DNA of 7,403 nt from Stagnihabitans sp043738565 (GCA_043738565.1 JAYUGA010000013.1:1-7403); one strand, 5' to 3'; numbered from the stretch's first letter, positions 1-6,936 are shown. Notes: generated by a model from the letters alone, not told the origin. Numbers and translations are program-made.

Positions 1-13
1 CTAGACCCAACCC

Positions 14-2983
14 ATGAAACCATCATTCGCACTGGATTTCCGTGACGGCGTCATTGCCCTGCTGCACCGCACCTCGCGGGGCTGGCAGCAGGTTGGCACG
101 ACGCCCTTGGATGCGCCCGACCTTCCCGAGGCGCTGAACTATCTGCGCGCCACCGCCCTTGGCCTGTCGCCGCGCGGGCTGACCACCAAACTGGTCATCC
201 CGAACGATCAGGTCATGTACACCCAAGTCTACGCCCCGGGGCCGGAAGCGGCCAAACGGCGGCGGCAGGTTCGGGCGGCCATCGACGGTCTGACGCCTTA
301 TGCGCTGGACGATCTGGTGTTCGACTGGTGGGGTACGGGGCCGGAAGTGCAGGTCGCCATCGTCGCCAAAGAGACCCTGACCGAGGCAGAGGCCTTTGCC
401 ACCGAACATCGCCTGAACCCGGTAGCCTTCGTGGCCGTGCCGGAAAACGGCGCCTATCTGGGCGAGCCGTTCTTTGGCCCCTCGACGCTTGCCGCCACGC
501 TGTTGGCCACCGGCGAAAAGATCGAGCGGGATCAGGATCCGATTTCGGTGGTCGCCCGCGAATTCCCGCACCGCGAACCCCCGGCACCGGAACCCCCGGA
601 ATCGGCACCCGTGGTGGCGGAGCCAGTGACCGAGACGATCGCTTCCGAACCACAGCCTGCCGAACCACCGCCTGCCGAGCCACCGCCTGCCGAAGCCGGG
701 CCAGCGGCCCCCGTGGATGCAGCGCAGGCCGCGACCGAACCAGAGCCTGCCGCGGAACCGGCTGTCGTCGAAACTGCCGCGGTCGCGGCTGACCCGGATG
801 GCCTGCCCGACTTCCGCGCCGCCATTCTGCCGCCGGCCGGGGCTATGGCCTTCGACCCTCGCGCCCTTGCGGTCGACCTGGTGGACGAAGCGCCGATGGC
901 GGTCGATGTCAGCGATGATCTGCCGCCTGACAGTCGGCCAGTGCCGCCAGGCGAACCCTCGGTGGTCAGCACCGATCTTGTGGCCCAGACCGCGGATGAC
1001 GTGCCGGTCAGCCCCGCTACCGAAATCATCGCGGCCTTTGCCAGCCGCCGCACTGCCGCCATCGCGGCGGGTGCCACAAAATCCACCGCGGCCAGCGGAC
1101 CGCACAGGGCTCCCAACCTCGGCCCCGCGCCGGGACAGCGCCCCTCGGTGCCGCGCCCGACGATGGCCCGTCCGGCGGCGGCACCCCCGGTGGTAACGCG
1201 GTCAGCCCTGCCGTTCCCGGCCAAGACAAATGCGGCAAAACCAGGTGCTGCGGCCAAATCCGGCAAAGGCAATGGTTCCGCTTTGCCCGCACCGGGTCTT
1301 GCCGGTGCCCAGCGCGAGCGCAATGTCGTGCCGATGCTGCCGACCGCAGCCTCTGCCCCGCCAGATGTCCTGCCGCCGAAACCCGCCGCCAAAGCTGCGC
1401 CCAAAGGCCGGACCGGGCTGGACGGCAGGCCGATGGCGCAGGCCAATAAGCCGCGCTATCTGGGCCTGATCCTGACCGGCATTCTGTTGCTGCTGCTGGC
1501 GCTGGTCGCCGCCTGGTCCAGCTATTTCCTCAGTGCCAACAATTCCGGCCCGAACGCCATCCCGGCCACCGAAAGCATCGCAGCACTGCCGCCGCCTGCC
1601 GCTGCCCCAACCGCAGAGGCCACGCTTGCGGCTCCGGTGGCTGCCAGTGACCAGACCGCAGCCGCCGAAGATCCGCAATCCGGCGACCTGCCCACCACTG
1701 CGGACGAGGCGCTGGCCGATGGTCAGGATCCGACCGCCCCTGACCAAGCCGCCGCCGACCAGGCCGCCGCCGACCAGGCCGCTGCTGACCAAGCCGCCGC
1801 CGACCAAGCCGCTGTTGACAAAGCCGCTGCGGATCAGGCTGCAGCGGATCAGGCCGCTGCCGAGGCCGCAAAACCTGAACCGGCCCCCGCGACCCAGATT
1901 TCGACGGATCTGGCCCCGGCGGGCACCCCCGGCACCGACCCGCAGGACGAGATTTTTCTCGCCGCCGCCGATACGCCGCCCGATACGACCGATCCGCTGG
2001 CGCTGCCGCAGGTCATGGCGACCGGCGACCCTGCCCCGGATGCGGCACCGCCGCCGCCACCGTTCGGCACGGTCTACCAGTTCGACGCGGATGGACGAAT
2101 CAAACCGACGCCCGAGGGGATCATCACGCCCGAGGGCGTTCTGCTTATTGCGGGCAAGCCCAAGCTGGTGCCACCGACCCGCCCCGCGGCCTCGGCCACC
2201 GCCGCTGCGGTGCCCACGGTCCAGACCCTGCCAGACGTTACCGCCACGCTGCCCACCGTTGATCAGGGGTCAACCGCAGCGGCAGCCGCTGGACCGGTCT
2301 TTTCCGATCCGGCCCTTGCCGGCAAGAAACCCAGGGCCCGCCCCGCCGGACTTACCACCCCGACCGTGACGGTCAAACAGGGCGAAGACCTGGCCATGGC
2401 ACCCGGCAGCCGCTTTGCTTCGCTGCGCCCGCAAGCGCGCCCGCGTGGCCAGACGACGGCCGCCACTGCGACCACAACAGCCGCCGCCGCCTCGCTGGCG
2501 GCCAACGGGGTGCAGCCCGTGGCGAACTCTCCGGTTGCGGCAAGCCAACTTGCGGTCGCGGTTTCGCTAAAGCCAGCAGCGCGGCCGAGCGGCCTTGATC
2601 GGGCGGTGGAAGCCGCCGTCGCCGCCGCCGTCAAGGCCCCCGCGCCCGAACCGCAGGTGCAAGACACCGTGACCGCCAGTGCTGCCCCCGAGGTGCAGGC
2701 CGAACCTGACAGCCAGGCCACCGCACCGCGCCTGCCAACCAATGCCTCGGTCGCCAAACAGGCCACCGACCGCCGCGCCATCAATACCCGCAAGATCGCT
2801 TTGCTCGGCGTGTTCGGCACCGCCTCGACGCGCTATGCGATGGTCCGTCAGCCCGGCGGTGGCGTCAAGAAGGTCAAGGTCGGCGATACGATCGACGGCG
2901 GGCGGGTTGCCGCGATCACCGCGAACGCGGTGCAGTACCAAAAGGGCGGCCGCATGCTGACCCTGTCGCTGCCCACCGGCTAA
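14..2983 (+). CDS. Bitopic membrane protein with GspL/PilM-like N-terminus and GspC/PilP-like C-terminus
   Basis: I do not recognise a named gene. Residues 1-170 resemble the cytoplasmic actin-like region of type II secretion GspL or pilus PilM: a short strand-rich start (FALDFRDGVIALLHR), then LVIPNDQVMY near residue 61 and an Arg-rich stretch followed by LTPYALDDLVFDW. One strongly hydrophobic span follows at about 482-506 (YLGLILTGILLLLLALVAAW). The last 67 residues (923-989) look like the small beta domain of GspC/PilP: LLGVFGT, YAMVRQPGGG, KVKVGDTIDGGRVAAI, then a GGRMLTLSLP ending. Between these lie Ala/Pro-rich, probably disordered linkers (about 185-480 and 507-920). The inferred topology is N-terminus in the cytoplasm and C-terminus in the periplasm, acting as an assembly-platform scaffold. 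The start at 14 has no visible Shine-Dalgarno, but only 13 upstream bases are present, and the next in-frame Met (residue 68) would cut the N-terminal fold. The reading frame is certain; the function is an inference from motif shape. Confidence 0.85.
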   Translation: MKPSFALDFRDGVIALLHRTSRGWQQVGTTPLDAPDLPEALNYLRATALGLSPRGLTTKLVIPNDQVMYTQVYAPGPEAAKRRRQVRAAIDGLTPYALDDLVFDWWGTGPEVQVAIVAKETLTEAEAFATEHRLNPVAFVAVPENGAYLGEPFFGPSTLAATLLATGEKIERDQDPISVVAREFPHREPPAPEPPESAPVVAEPVTETIASEPQPAEPPPAEPPPAEAGPAAPVDAAQAATEPEPAAEPAVVETAAVAADPDGLPDFRAAILPPAGAMAFDPRALAVDLVDEAPMAVDVSDDLPPDSRPVPPGEPSVVSTDLVAQTADDVPVSPATEIIAAFASRRTAAIAAGATKSTAASGPHRAPNLGPAPGQRPSVPRPTMARPAAAPPVVTRSALPFPAKTNAAKPGAAAKSGKGNGSALPAPGLAGAQRERNVVPMLPTAASAPPDVLPPKPAAKAAPKGRTGLDGRPMAQANKPRYLGLILTGILLLLLALVAAWSSYFLSANNSGPNAIPATESIAALPPPAAAPTAEATLAAPVAASDQTAAAEDPQSGDLPTTADEALADGQDPTAPDQAAADQAAADQAAADQAAADQAAVDKAAADQAAADQAAAEAAKPEPAPATQISTDLAPAGTPGTDPQDEIFLAAADTPPDTTDPLALPQVMATGDPAPDAAPPPPPFGTVYQFDADGRIKPTPEGIITPEGVLLIAGKPKLVPPTRPAASATAAAVPTVQTLPDVTATLPTVDQGSTAAAAAGPVFSDPALAGKKPRARPAGLTTPTVTVKQGEDLAMAPGSRFASLRPQARPRGQTTAATATTTAAAASLAANGVQPVANSPVAASQLAVAVSLKPAARPSGLDRAVEAAVAAAVKAPAPEPQVQDTVTASAAPEVQAEPDSQATAPRLPTNASVAKQATDRRAINTRKIALLGVFGTASTRYAMVRQPGGGVKKVKVGDTIDGGRVAAITANAVQYQKGGRMLTLSLPTG
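656..694 (+). repeat. PAEPP 15-bp tandem repeat inside the 989-aa protein
   Basis: Two full 15-bp units (656-670 and 671-685, both encoding PAEPP, differing by one A/G) are followed by a partial unit (686-694, PAE). They sit in the first Ala/Pro-rich linker, codons 215-227, and keep the reading frame. This is a low-complexity spacer; no binding role is visible. Confidence 0.7.
1742..1861 (+). repeat. Eight-copy DQAAA-coding 15-bp minisatellite
   Basis: Eight consecutive 15-bp units, starting at 1742, 1757, 1772, 1787, 1802, 1817, 1832 and 1847, encode DQAAA (codons 577-616). Unit 5 ends in Val (DQAAV) and unit 6 has Lys (DKAAA); the others are DQAAA. Most differences between units are at synonymous third positions (CAA/CAG, GCC/GCT/GCG, GAC/GAT). 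The array is periplasmic on the inferred topology, about 70 residues after the membrane span. It could be helical or disordered, and changes of whole units would alter linker length without shifting frame. Confidence 0.95.
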
Positions 2984-3163
2984 GCGCCGCGCCAGAGTTT
3001 ACGCTCCTGCGCACATCTTTTTGCGGCCAGCCATCTTTAATTTCTGCACCTGCAATGTGATATTTGCCAAAGCCCGATTTCCCGGATCAGAATCAGCAAT
3101 CCTGCGCTCCATCCCACGCGCCCGACCCTGAACGGCAGGACCGGATCGCCCCCCACGTCCTTT

Positions 3164-3169
3164 GAAAGG
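3164..3169 (+). promoter_or_regulatory. Ribosome binding site of the kef gene
   Basis: GAAAGG ends five bases before the ATG at 3175. It supports this start over the in-frame-shifted ATG at 3162, whose reading frame gives an unrelated Gly/Arg-rich translation. The rest of the 2984-3174 gap shows no convincing -35/-10 pair and no terminator hairpin for the upstream gene. Confidence 0.6.
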
Positions 3170-3174
3170 CCAAG

Positions 3175-5046
3175 ATGGAAAGTTTCCTGCTGCAAGCCTC
3201 GATCTATCTGGGGGCCGCCGTGCTGGTGGTGCCGCTGTCGGTGCGGCTGGGTCTGGGGTCGGTGCTGGGATATATCGCTGCCGGAATTCTGATGGGGCCG
3301 GTGCTCGGCCTTGCCGGGGCCGAGACCGCCGACTTGCAGGAATTTGCGGAATTCGGCGTCGTGCTGATGCTGTTCGTGATCGGGCTGGAGCTGGAGCCGA
3401 AAGCGCTGTGGGAAATGCGCGCCAAGCTGATCGGCATGGGCGGCTTGCAGGTCAGCCTGACCATCCTGGCGGTGGCGGGGGCGCTGATTGCTTTGGGCCA
3501 GCCGTGGCAGGTTGCGGTGATCCTTGGCATGCTGGGGGCGCTGTCCTCAACCGCCATCGTGTTGCAAACACTGACGGAAAAGAACCTGATGCGCACGCCC
3601 GGCGGCCGCTCGGTGTTTTCGGTGCTGCTGACCCAGGATTTGGCCATGGTGCCAATGCTGTCGGTAATGCCGCTGCTGGCTTTGCCCGCACTTCAGGCCA
3701 CCGCCCCCACCGAACAGGCCAAAACCGGGGTGGCAGCTCCGCTGATCGACATGATCCAGACCTTGCCCCCCTGGGGTGTCACCGCACTGACGCTGGCGGT
3801 CGTGGCGGCGATCATCCTGGCGGGCCATTACCTCAGCCGCCCGATCTTCCGCTTCGTCCACGCCGCCCGCCTGCCAGAGATGTCCACCTTCATCTCGCTC
3901 CTGATGGTGTTGGGCATTGCCTTTCTGATGATGGTTGTCGGTCTGTCGCCCGCTTTGGGCACCTTTGTGGCGGGCGTCGTGCTGGCCAACTCCGAATTCC
4001 GCCACCAGTTGGAGGCGGATTTGCAGCCGTTCAAGGGTCTGCTGATGGGCCTGTTCTTCATGACCGTCGGCGTCGGCATCAACTTTGCCACGCTGATCCA
4101 GTCGCCGCTGGTGGTTGTGGGGCTGGTCGCCGGACTGATCCTGTGCAAGGCAATGGTCCTCAGCCTGGTGGCGCGGATTTTCCGCCTCAAGACCCGCGAC
4201 CGGATGCTGTTCGCGCTGGGGCTGGCGCAAGGCGGCGAGTTCGGCTTTCTGCTCATCACCGTCGCCCGCAATGAAGGCGCTTTGCCGCTGGCCACCGCCC
4301 AGATGGCACAACTGGTGATCAGTCTTTCGATGCTGCTGACCCCCCTGCTGTTTCTGGGCTACGACGCCCTGTCGCGCCGCCTGGCCGCCCGCCAGCCCGA
4401 ACATCCGGCGGATAAGATCAACGAGACCGGCAATGTCATCATCGTCGGCATTGGCCGCTTTGGTCAGGTGGTCAACCGTCTCGTCCGCCATTCCGGCCTG
4501 CAAACCGTTGTGCTGGACAGCGATATGGCGATGATCGAAACCATGCGCCGCTTTGGGGTGAAGGGCTATTTCGGCGATCCGTCGCGCCCCGAACTCCTGG
4601 AGGCGGCGGGCCTGATGCAGGCGCAGGTTCTGGTCGTGGCGGTGGATGACAGCGCCAAGGCGGTCCAGATCGTGCGCTTTGTCCGCAGCAAGCGGCCTGA
4701 CATCCACATCGTCGCCCGCGCCCGTGACCGCATCCATGTCTATGAACTCTATCAGGCTGGGGCCAATGACATCGTGCGCGAAACCTTCGACTCCTCTCTG
4801 AGGGCCGGGCGCTATGTCCTTGAAAACATGGGATTTAGCGAATACGAAGCCTCGACCCTTTCCAAGACCTATTTCCGGCTGGACCGCTCTGCCATGCGCG
4901 ATCTGGCCGAGTTGTGGGTGCCGGGCGAGCGGGTCGATCTTAACCCCGCCTATGTCGAGCGCGCCAAGCAGTTGGACCGCGACATGGAAACCGCGTTGAT
5001 CCAGGATCTGTACGACGTGCGCCCGATGAAAGTGTCGGCGGACTAA
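3175..5046 (+). CDS. kefB: Glutathione-gated K+/H+ antiporter of the Kef type (CPA2 family)
   Basis: This inner-membrane potassium-efflux antiporter, 623 residues long, is close to the usual 600-620 for KefB/KefC. In characterised enterobacterial members it is held closed by glutathione and opened by glutathione adducts, acidifying the cytoplasm against electrophiles. About twelve hydrophobic segments fill residues 1-395, with the family motifs VRLGLGSVLGY, FAEFGVVLMLFVIGLELEP, LSSTAIVLQ and TQDLAMVP; D155 is the expected ion-site Asp. The regulatory loop is H277-F286 (HQLEADLQPF). A TrkA-N Rossmann domain starts at N420 with GIGRFG (425-430), then VVLDSD and IVARARD (512-518). The N-terminal half reads more like KefC, while FRLD near 568-570 and the C-terminal tail recall KefB, so the paralogue name is uncertain and the symbol is provisional. 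No KefF/KefG ancillary oxidoreductase gene is adjacent. Its stop is one base from the convergent cobT stop. Confidence 0.93.
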   Translation: MESFLLQASIYLGAAVLVVPLSVRLGLGSVLGYIAAGILMGPVLGLAGAETADLQEFAEFGVVLMLFVIGLELEPKALWEMRAKLIGMGGLQVSLTILAVAGALIALGQPWQVAVILGMLGALSSTAIVLQTLTEKNLMRTPGGRSVFSVLLTQDLAMVPMLSVMPLLALPALQATAPTEQAKTGVAAPLIDMIQTLPPWGVTALTLAVVAAIILAGHYLSRPIFRFVHAARLPEMSTFISLLMVLGIAFLMMVVGLSPALGTFVAGVVLANSEFRHQLEADLQPFKGLLMGLFFMTVGVGINFATLIQSPLVVVGLVAGLILCKAMVLSLVARIFRLKTRDRMLFALGLAQGGEFGFLLITVARNEGALPLATAQMAQLVISLSMLLTPLLFLGYDALSRRLAARQPEHPADKINETGNVIIVGIGRFGQVVNRLVRHSGLQTVVLDSDMAMIETMRRFGVKGYFGDPSRPELLEAAGLMQAQVLVVAVDDSAKAVQIVRFVRSKRPDIHIVARARDRIHVYELYQAGANDIVRETFDSSLRAGRYVLENMGFSEYEASTLSKTYFRLDRSAMRDLAELWVPGERVDLNPAYVERAKQLDRDMETALIQDLYDVRPMKVSAD

Positions 5047-5047
5047 C

Positions 5048-6058
5048 TCAGCCCGCCGCCACGCCCGCCTCGGCAAACGTCGCCATGCCGGAATGACAGG
5101 CCGCTGCCGCCTTGATCACCCCGATCGCCAGCGCCCCCCCTGACCCTTCGCCCAGCCGCAAGCCCAACCCCAGCAGCGGCACCAGCCCCAGCTCCGCCAG
5201 CAAACGGCCATGCGCCGCCTCGGCGCTGACATGGCCCGCAATGCAATGATCCAGCGCCGCCGGATTGGCCTTGAACAGAACCGCCGCCGCCGCACAGGCG
5301 ATGTAGCCGTCCAGCACCACCGGAATCCGCAACTCCCTTGCCCGCAGCATCGCGCCCGCCATCGCCGCAATCTCGCGCCCGCCCAGACAGCGCAGCACCT
5401 CCAGCGGCTCGCGCGAGCCATGCCGCACCAGCCCGGCGGCCACTGCATCCGCCTTGCGCTTCAAACCCGCATCATCGACGCCGGTGCCACGGCCAACCCA
5501 GTCACCCGCAGCACCGCCAAACAGCGCACAGGCAATCGCCGCCGCAGAGGTGGTGTTGCCGATCCCCATCTCGCCCGGCACCAGCAGATCGGCCGTGGCA
5601 TCCACCGCCGACCAGCCCACCTCCAGCGCCCGCGCCAGATCATCCGCACTCATCGCCGGGCCTTGGGTGAAGTCGCCGGTAGGCCGCTCCAGTTCCAGCG
5701 CCGCAACCGTCATTGCCGCCCCAAAACACCTGGCCAACTGGTTGATCGCCGCGCCGCCCGCCTGAAAGTTGCCGACCATCTGCGCCGTTACTTCCGCCGG
5801 AAAGGCCGAAACGCCTTGCGCCACAACCCCATGATTTCCCGCGAAAATCGCCACCTGAGGCCGCGCGATCACCGGACGCGCCGTGCCCTGCCAGCCTGCC
5901 AGCCAGATCGCAATGCCTTCCAACTGGCCCAAAGCCCCCGGCGGCTTGGTCAGCACCGCATTCCGCGCCTGCGCTGCTGCGATGGCCCCCGCATCCGGCG
6001 CAGGCAAAGCCGCCAGAAAACTGCGAAAATCGGCGAGTGTCTTGGCGGTTGTGTTCAT
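5048..6058 (-). CDS. cobT: Nicotinate-nucleotide--dimethylbenzimidazole phosphoribosyltransferase
   Basis: This cytoplasmic enzyme transfers phosphoribose from nicotinate mononucleotide to 5,6-dimethylbenzimidazole, giving alpha-ribazole phosphate for the lower ligand of cobalamin (EC 2.4.2.21). It is 336 residues long, near the usual 330-360. Family motifs occur in order: PPGALGQLEGIA (39-50), IFAGNHGVVAQGVSAFP (71-87), PGEMGIGNTTSAAAI (161-175), LRCLGGREIAAMAGAM (222-237), VVLDGYIACAAA (247-258), and GLRLGEGSGGALA (299-311) ending in MATFAEAGV. The Glu in RLGEGSG (E304) aligns with the family's catalytic base. I chose ATG at 6058 over the TTG one codon upstream (6061) because GGGGG lies five bases before the ATG but only two before the TTG. 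No cobS/cobV or cobU gene is adjacent. No cobalamin riboswitch is visible upstream, so regulation is not evident. Confidence 0.95.
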   Translation of the reverse strand: MNTTAKTLADFRSFLAALPAPDAGAIAAAQARNAVLTKPPGALGQLEGIAIWLAGWQGTARPVIARPQVAIFAGNHGVVAQGVSAFPAEVTAQMVGNFQAGGAAINQLARCFGAAMTVAALELERPTGDFTQGPAMSADDLARALEVGWSAVDATADLLVPGEMGIGNTTSAAAIACALFGGAAGDWVGRGTGVDDAGLKRKADAVAAGLVRHGSREPLEVLRCLGGREIAAMAGAMLRARELRIPVVLDGYIACAAAAVLFKANPAALDHCIAGHVSAEAAHGRLLAELGLVPLLGLGLRLGEGSGGALAIGVIKAAAACHSGMATFAEAGVAAG

Positions 6059-6063
6059 CAAGG

Positions 6064-6069
6064 CCCCCG
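6064..6069 (-). promoter_or_regulatory. Ribosome binding site deciding the cobT start
   Basis: Read on the minus strand, CGGGGG is followed by CCTTG and then ATG at 6058, a workable Shine-Dalgarno spacing. It would sit too close to the alternative TTG at 6061. The match to AGGAGG is only partial. Confidence 0.5.
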
Positions 6070-6160
6070 GAAAGCTGACGCCCTCGTGCTAGGCTCTCTG
6101 CCCGCGTTTGACCAGCCACGGCAGACCTGTCCCGCATCATTCCCGACATGCGGCGCAAGA

Positions 6161-6186
6161 GAAAATTTTTTCGTCGAAAAATTTTC
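6161..6186. repeat. AT-rich perfect palindrome upstream of cobT
   Basis: GAAAATTTTT (6161-6170) and AAAAATTTTC (6177-6186) are perfect inverted copies around a 6-base centre, TCGTCG. The element lies about 103 bases upstream of the cobT ATG and 33 bases past the carD terminator, in otherwise GC-rich DNA. It could be an operator, a member of a dispersed intergenic repeat family, or a weak second terminator. The sequence alone does not decide. Confidence 0.75.
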
Positions 6187-6218
6187 GGCCCCTCGGACCT
6201 GTCGCCAATCCAACACAA

Positions 6219-6244
6219 AACGGCGGCCCCAAAGGGCCGCCGTT
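6219..6244 (-). terminator. Rho-independent terminator of carD
   Basis: A perfect 11-bp stem (6234-6244 with 6219-6229) closes a 4-base loop, 18 bases after the carD stop. Read on the minus strand, the stem AACGGCGGCCC is followed by a T-rich tail, with TTTTGTGTT running off the 3' arm. Stem strength, position and tail all fit an intrinsic terminator for leftward transcription. The plus strand lacks a comparable T tract after it. Confidence 0.88.
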
Positions 6245-6262
6245 CCGTCAATCGTCAGAATC

Positions 6263-6772
6263 TCAGGCCGCGCGACCGATCAGCACTTCGCCGACCTTCT
6301 TCTGTGCGCCCGCCTCATCGGTGCCGGCCACCGCCGCCACTTCACGGGTCAGCCGCTCCAGCGCCGCTTCATACAACTGGCGCTCGGAATAGCTTTGCTC
6401 ACGTTGATCATCGGTGCGGTGCAGGTCGCGCACGACCTCGGCAATCGCCATCAGATCACCCGAGTTGATCTTCTGTTCATATTCCTGCGCCCGGCGCGAC
6501 CACATCGCGCGCTTGACCCGCGCCTTGCCCTTCAGCGTATCCAGCGCCTTGGTCACGACATCGGGCGACGACAGCCCACGCATGCCGATCTCGGTCGCCT
6601 TGTGGGTCGGAACCCGCAGCGTCATCTTGTCCTTTTCGAACGAAATGACGAAAAGCTCCAGGCTCATGCCGGCAATCTCTTGCTCTTCGATCGAAATGAT
6701 CCGGCCCACGCCATGCGCGGGATAGACCACAAATTCGTCCGGGTGGAATTCGGGCTTCTTCATCTTGGTCAT
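6263..6772 (-). CDS. carD: CarD/CdnL-family RNA polymerase-binding transcription regulator
   Basis: This protein of 169 residues is typical of the CarD_CdnL_TRCF family. CarD binds the beta subunit of RNA polymerase through an N-terminal Tudor-like domain and contacts the upstream edge of the bubble through a helical C-terminal domain, stabilising open complexes. Residues 9-60 hold the N-terminal signature (F-x-DEFVVYPAHGVGRI, then IEEQEIAG, LRVPTHKA). The C-terminal helical part carries KRAMWSRRAQEYEQKI, where W91 is the conserved wedge Trp, then SGDLMAIAEVVRDL and a Glu/Arg-rich helix with SERQLYEAALERL. From what I recall of R. sphaeroides work, CarD supports promoters that lack a T at -7, which are common in alphaproteobacteria. 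The ATG at 6772 is backed by GGGGAA eight bases upstream, whereas Met4 would be too far from it. It is monocistronic: a promoter candidate lies upstream and a strong terminator directly downstream. Confidence 0.96.
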   Translation of the reverse strand: MTKMKKPEFHPDEFVVYPAHGVGRIISIEEQEIAGMSLELFVISFEKDKMTLRVPTHKATEIGMRGLSSPDVVTKALDTLKGKARVKRAMWSRRAQEYEQKINSGDLMAIAEVVRDLHRTDDQREQSYSERQLYEAALERLTREVAAVAGTDEAGAQKKVGEVLIGRAA

Positions 6773-6780
6773 TCAGTCGT

Positions 6781-6786
6781 TTCCCC
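6781..6786 (-). promoter_or_regulatory. Ribosome binding site of carD
   Basis: GGGGAA on the minus strand ends eight bases before the ATG at 6772. This spacing favours that start over the second in-frame Met three codons downstream. Confidence 0.6.
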
Positions 6787-6918
6787 AACGGCCAGGCCCG
6801 ATCAGACGAAAATTTCCCGACCGCAGCTTTCACCGCGCCCTTACTCTGGAACTTGTCGTCAGAAAAACCTTACCCAGGCGAGCAGCACTGAGCGGGGTTT
6901 CGGGCATCCTTCATTGAT

Positions 6919-6936
6919 TGTTACAAAGGTATAACA
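6919..6936. promoter_or_regulatory. Operator-like dyad over the carD -10 region
   Basis: TGTTA (6919-6923) and TAACA (6932-6936) are perfect inverted halves separated by eight bases. They span the putative -10 and start site of carD. A bound dimer here would block polymerase. Five-base halves can arise by chance. Confidence 0.35.

Noticed and set aside
23..1446. Overlapping long minus-strand frames opposite the 989-aa protein
   Set aside because: They are Gly/Arg- or Ala/Gly-rich mirror images of the Ala/Pro-rich coding strand, with no domain and no ribosome binding signal.
14..2983. Naming the 989-aa protein translation initiation factor IF-2
   Set aside because: There is no GTP-binding G1-G5 motif. 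Any resemblance would come from the Ala/Pro-rich low-complexity linker.
3162..4274. ATG at 3162 opening a 370-codon frame over the kef start
   Set aside because: It is out of frame with the conserved Kef sequence and gives a Gly/Arg/Asp-rich product. GAAAGG at 3164 serves the ATG at 3175.
3547..5076. A 509-codon open frame on the minus strand opposite the kef gene
   Set aside because: It is rich in Gln, His and Asp without hydrophobic patterning or motifs, and the plus strand encodes an unmistakable Kef antiporter over the same span.
6059..6218. Cobalamin riboswitch upstream of cobT
   Set aside because: I could not find the B12-box GCCACTG or the flanking conserved core, and the interval is short for a full riboswitch plus promoter.
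6914..6927. FNR/FnrL-like box TTGAT-N4-ACAAA upstream of carD
   Set aside because: Only one half-site matches; the other differs from ATCAA at two positions.
5210..6934. A 574-codon open frame on the plus strand opposite cobT and carD
   Set aside because: The translation is Arg/His/Pro-rich with no recognisable domain. It runs antisense through two clear genes and a terminator, as expected from high GC content.
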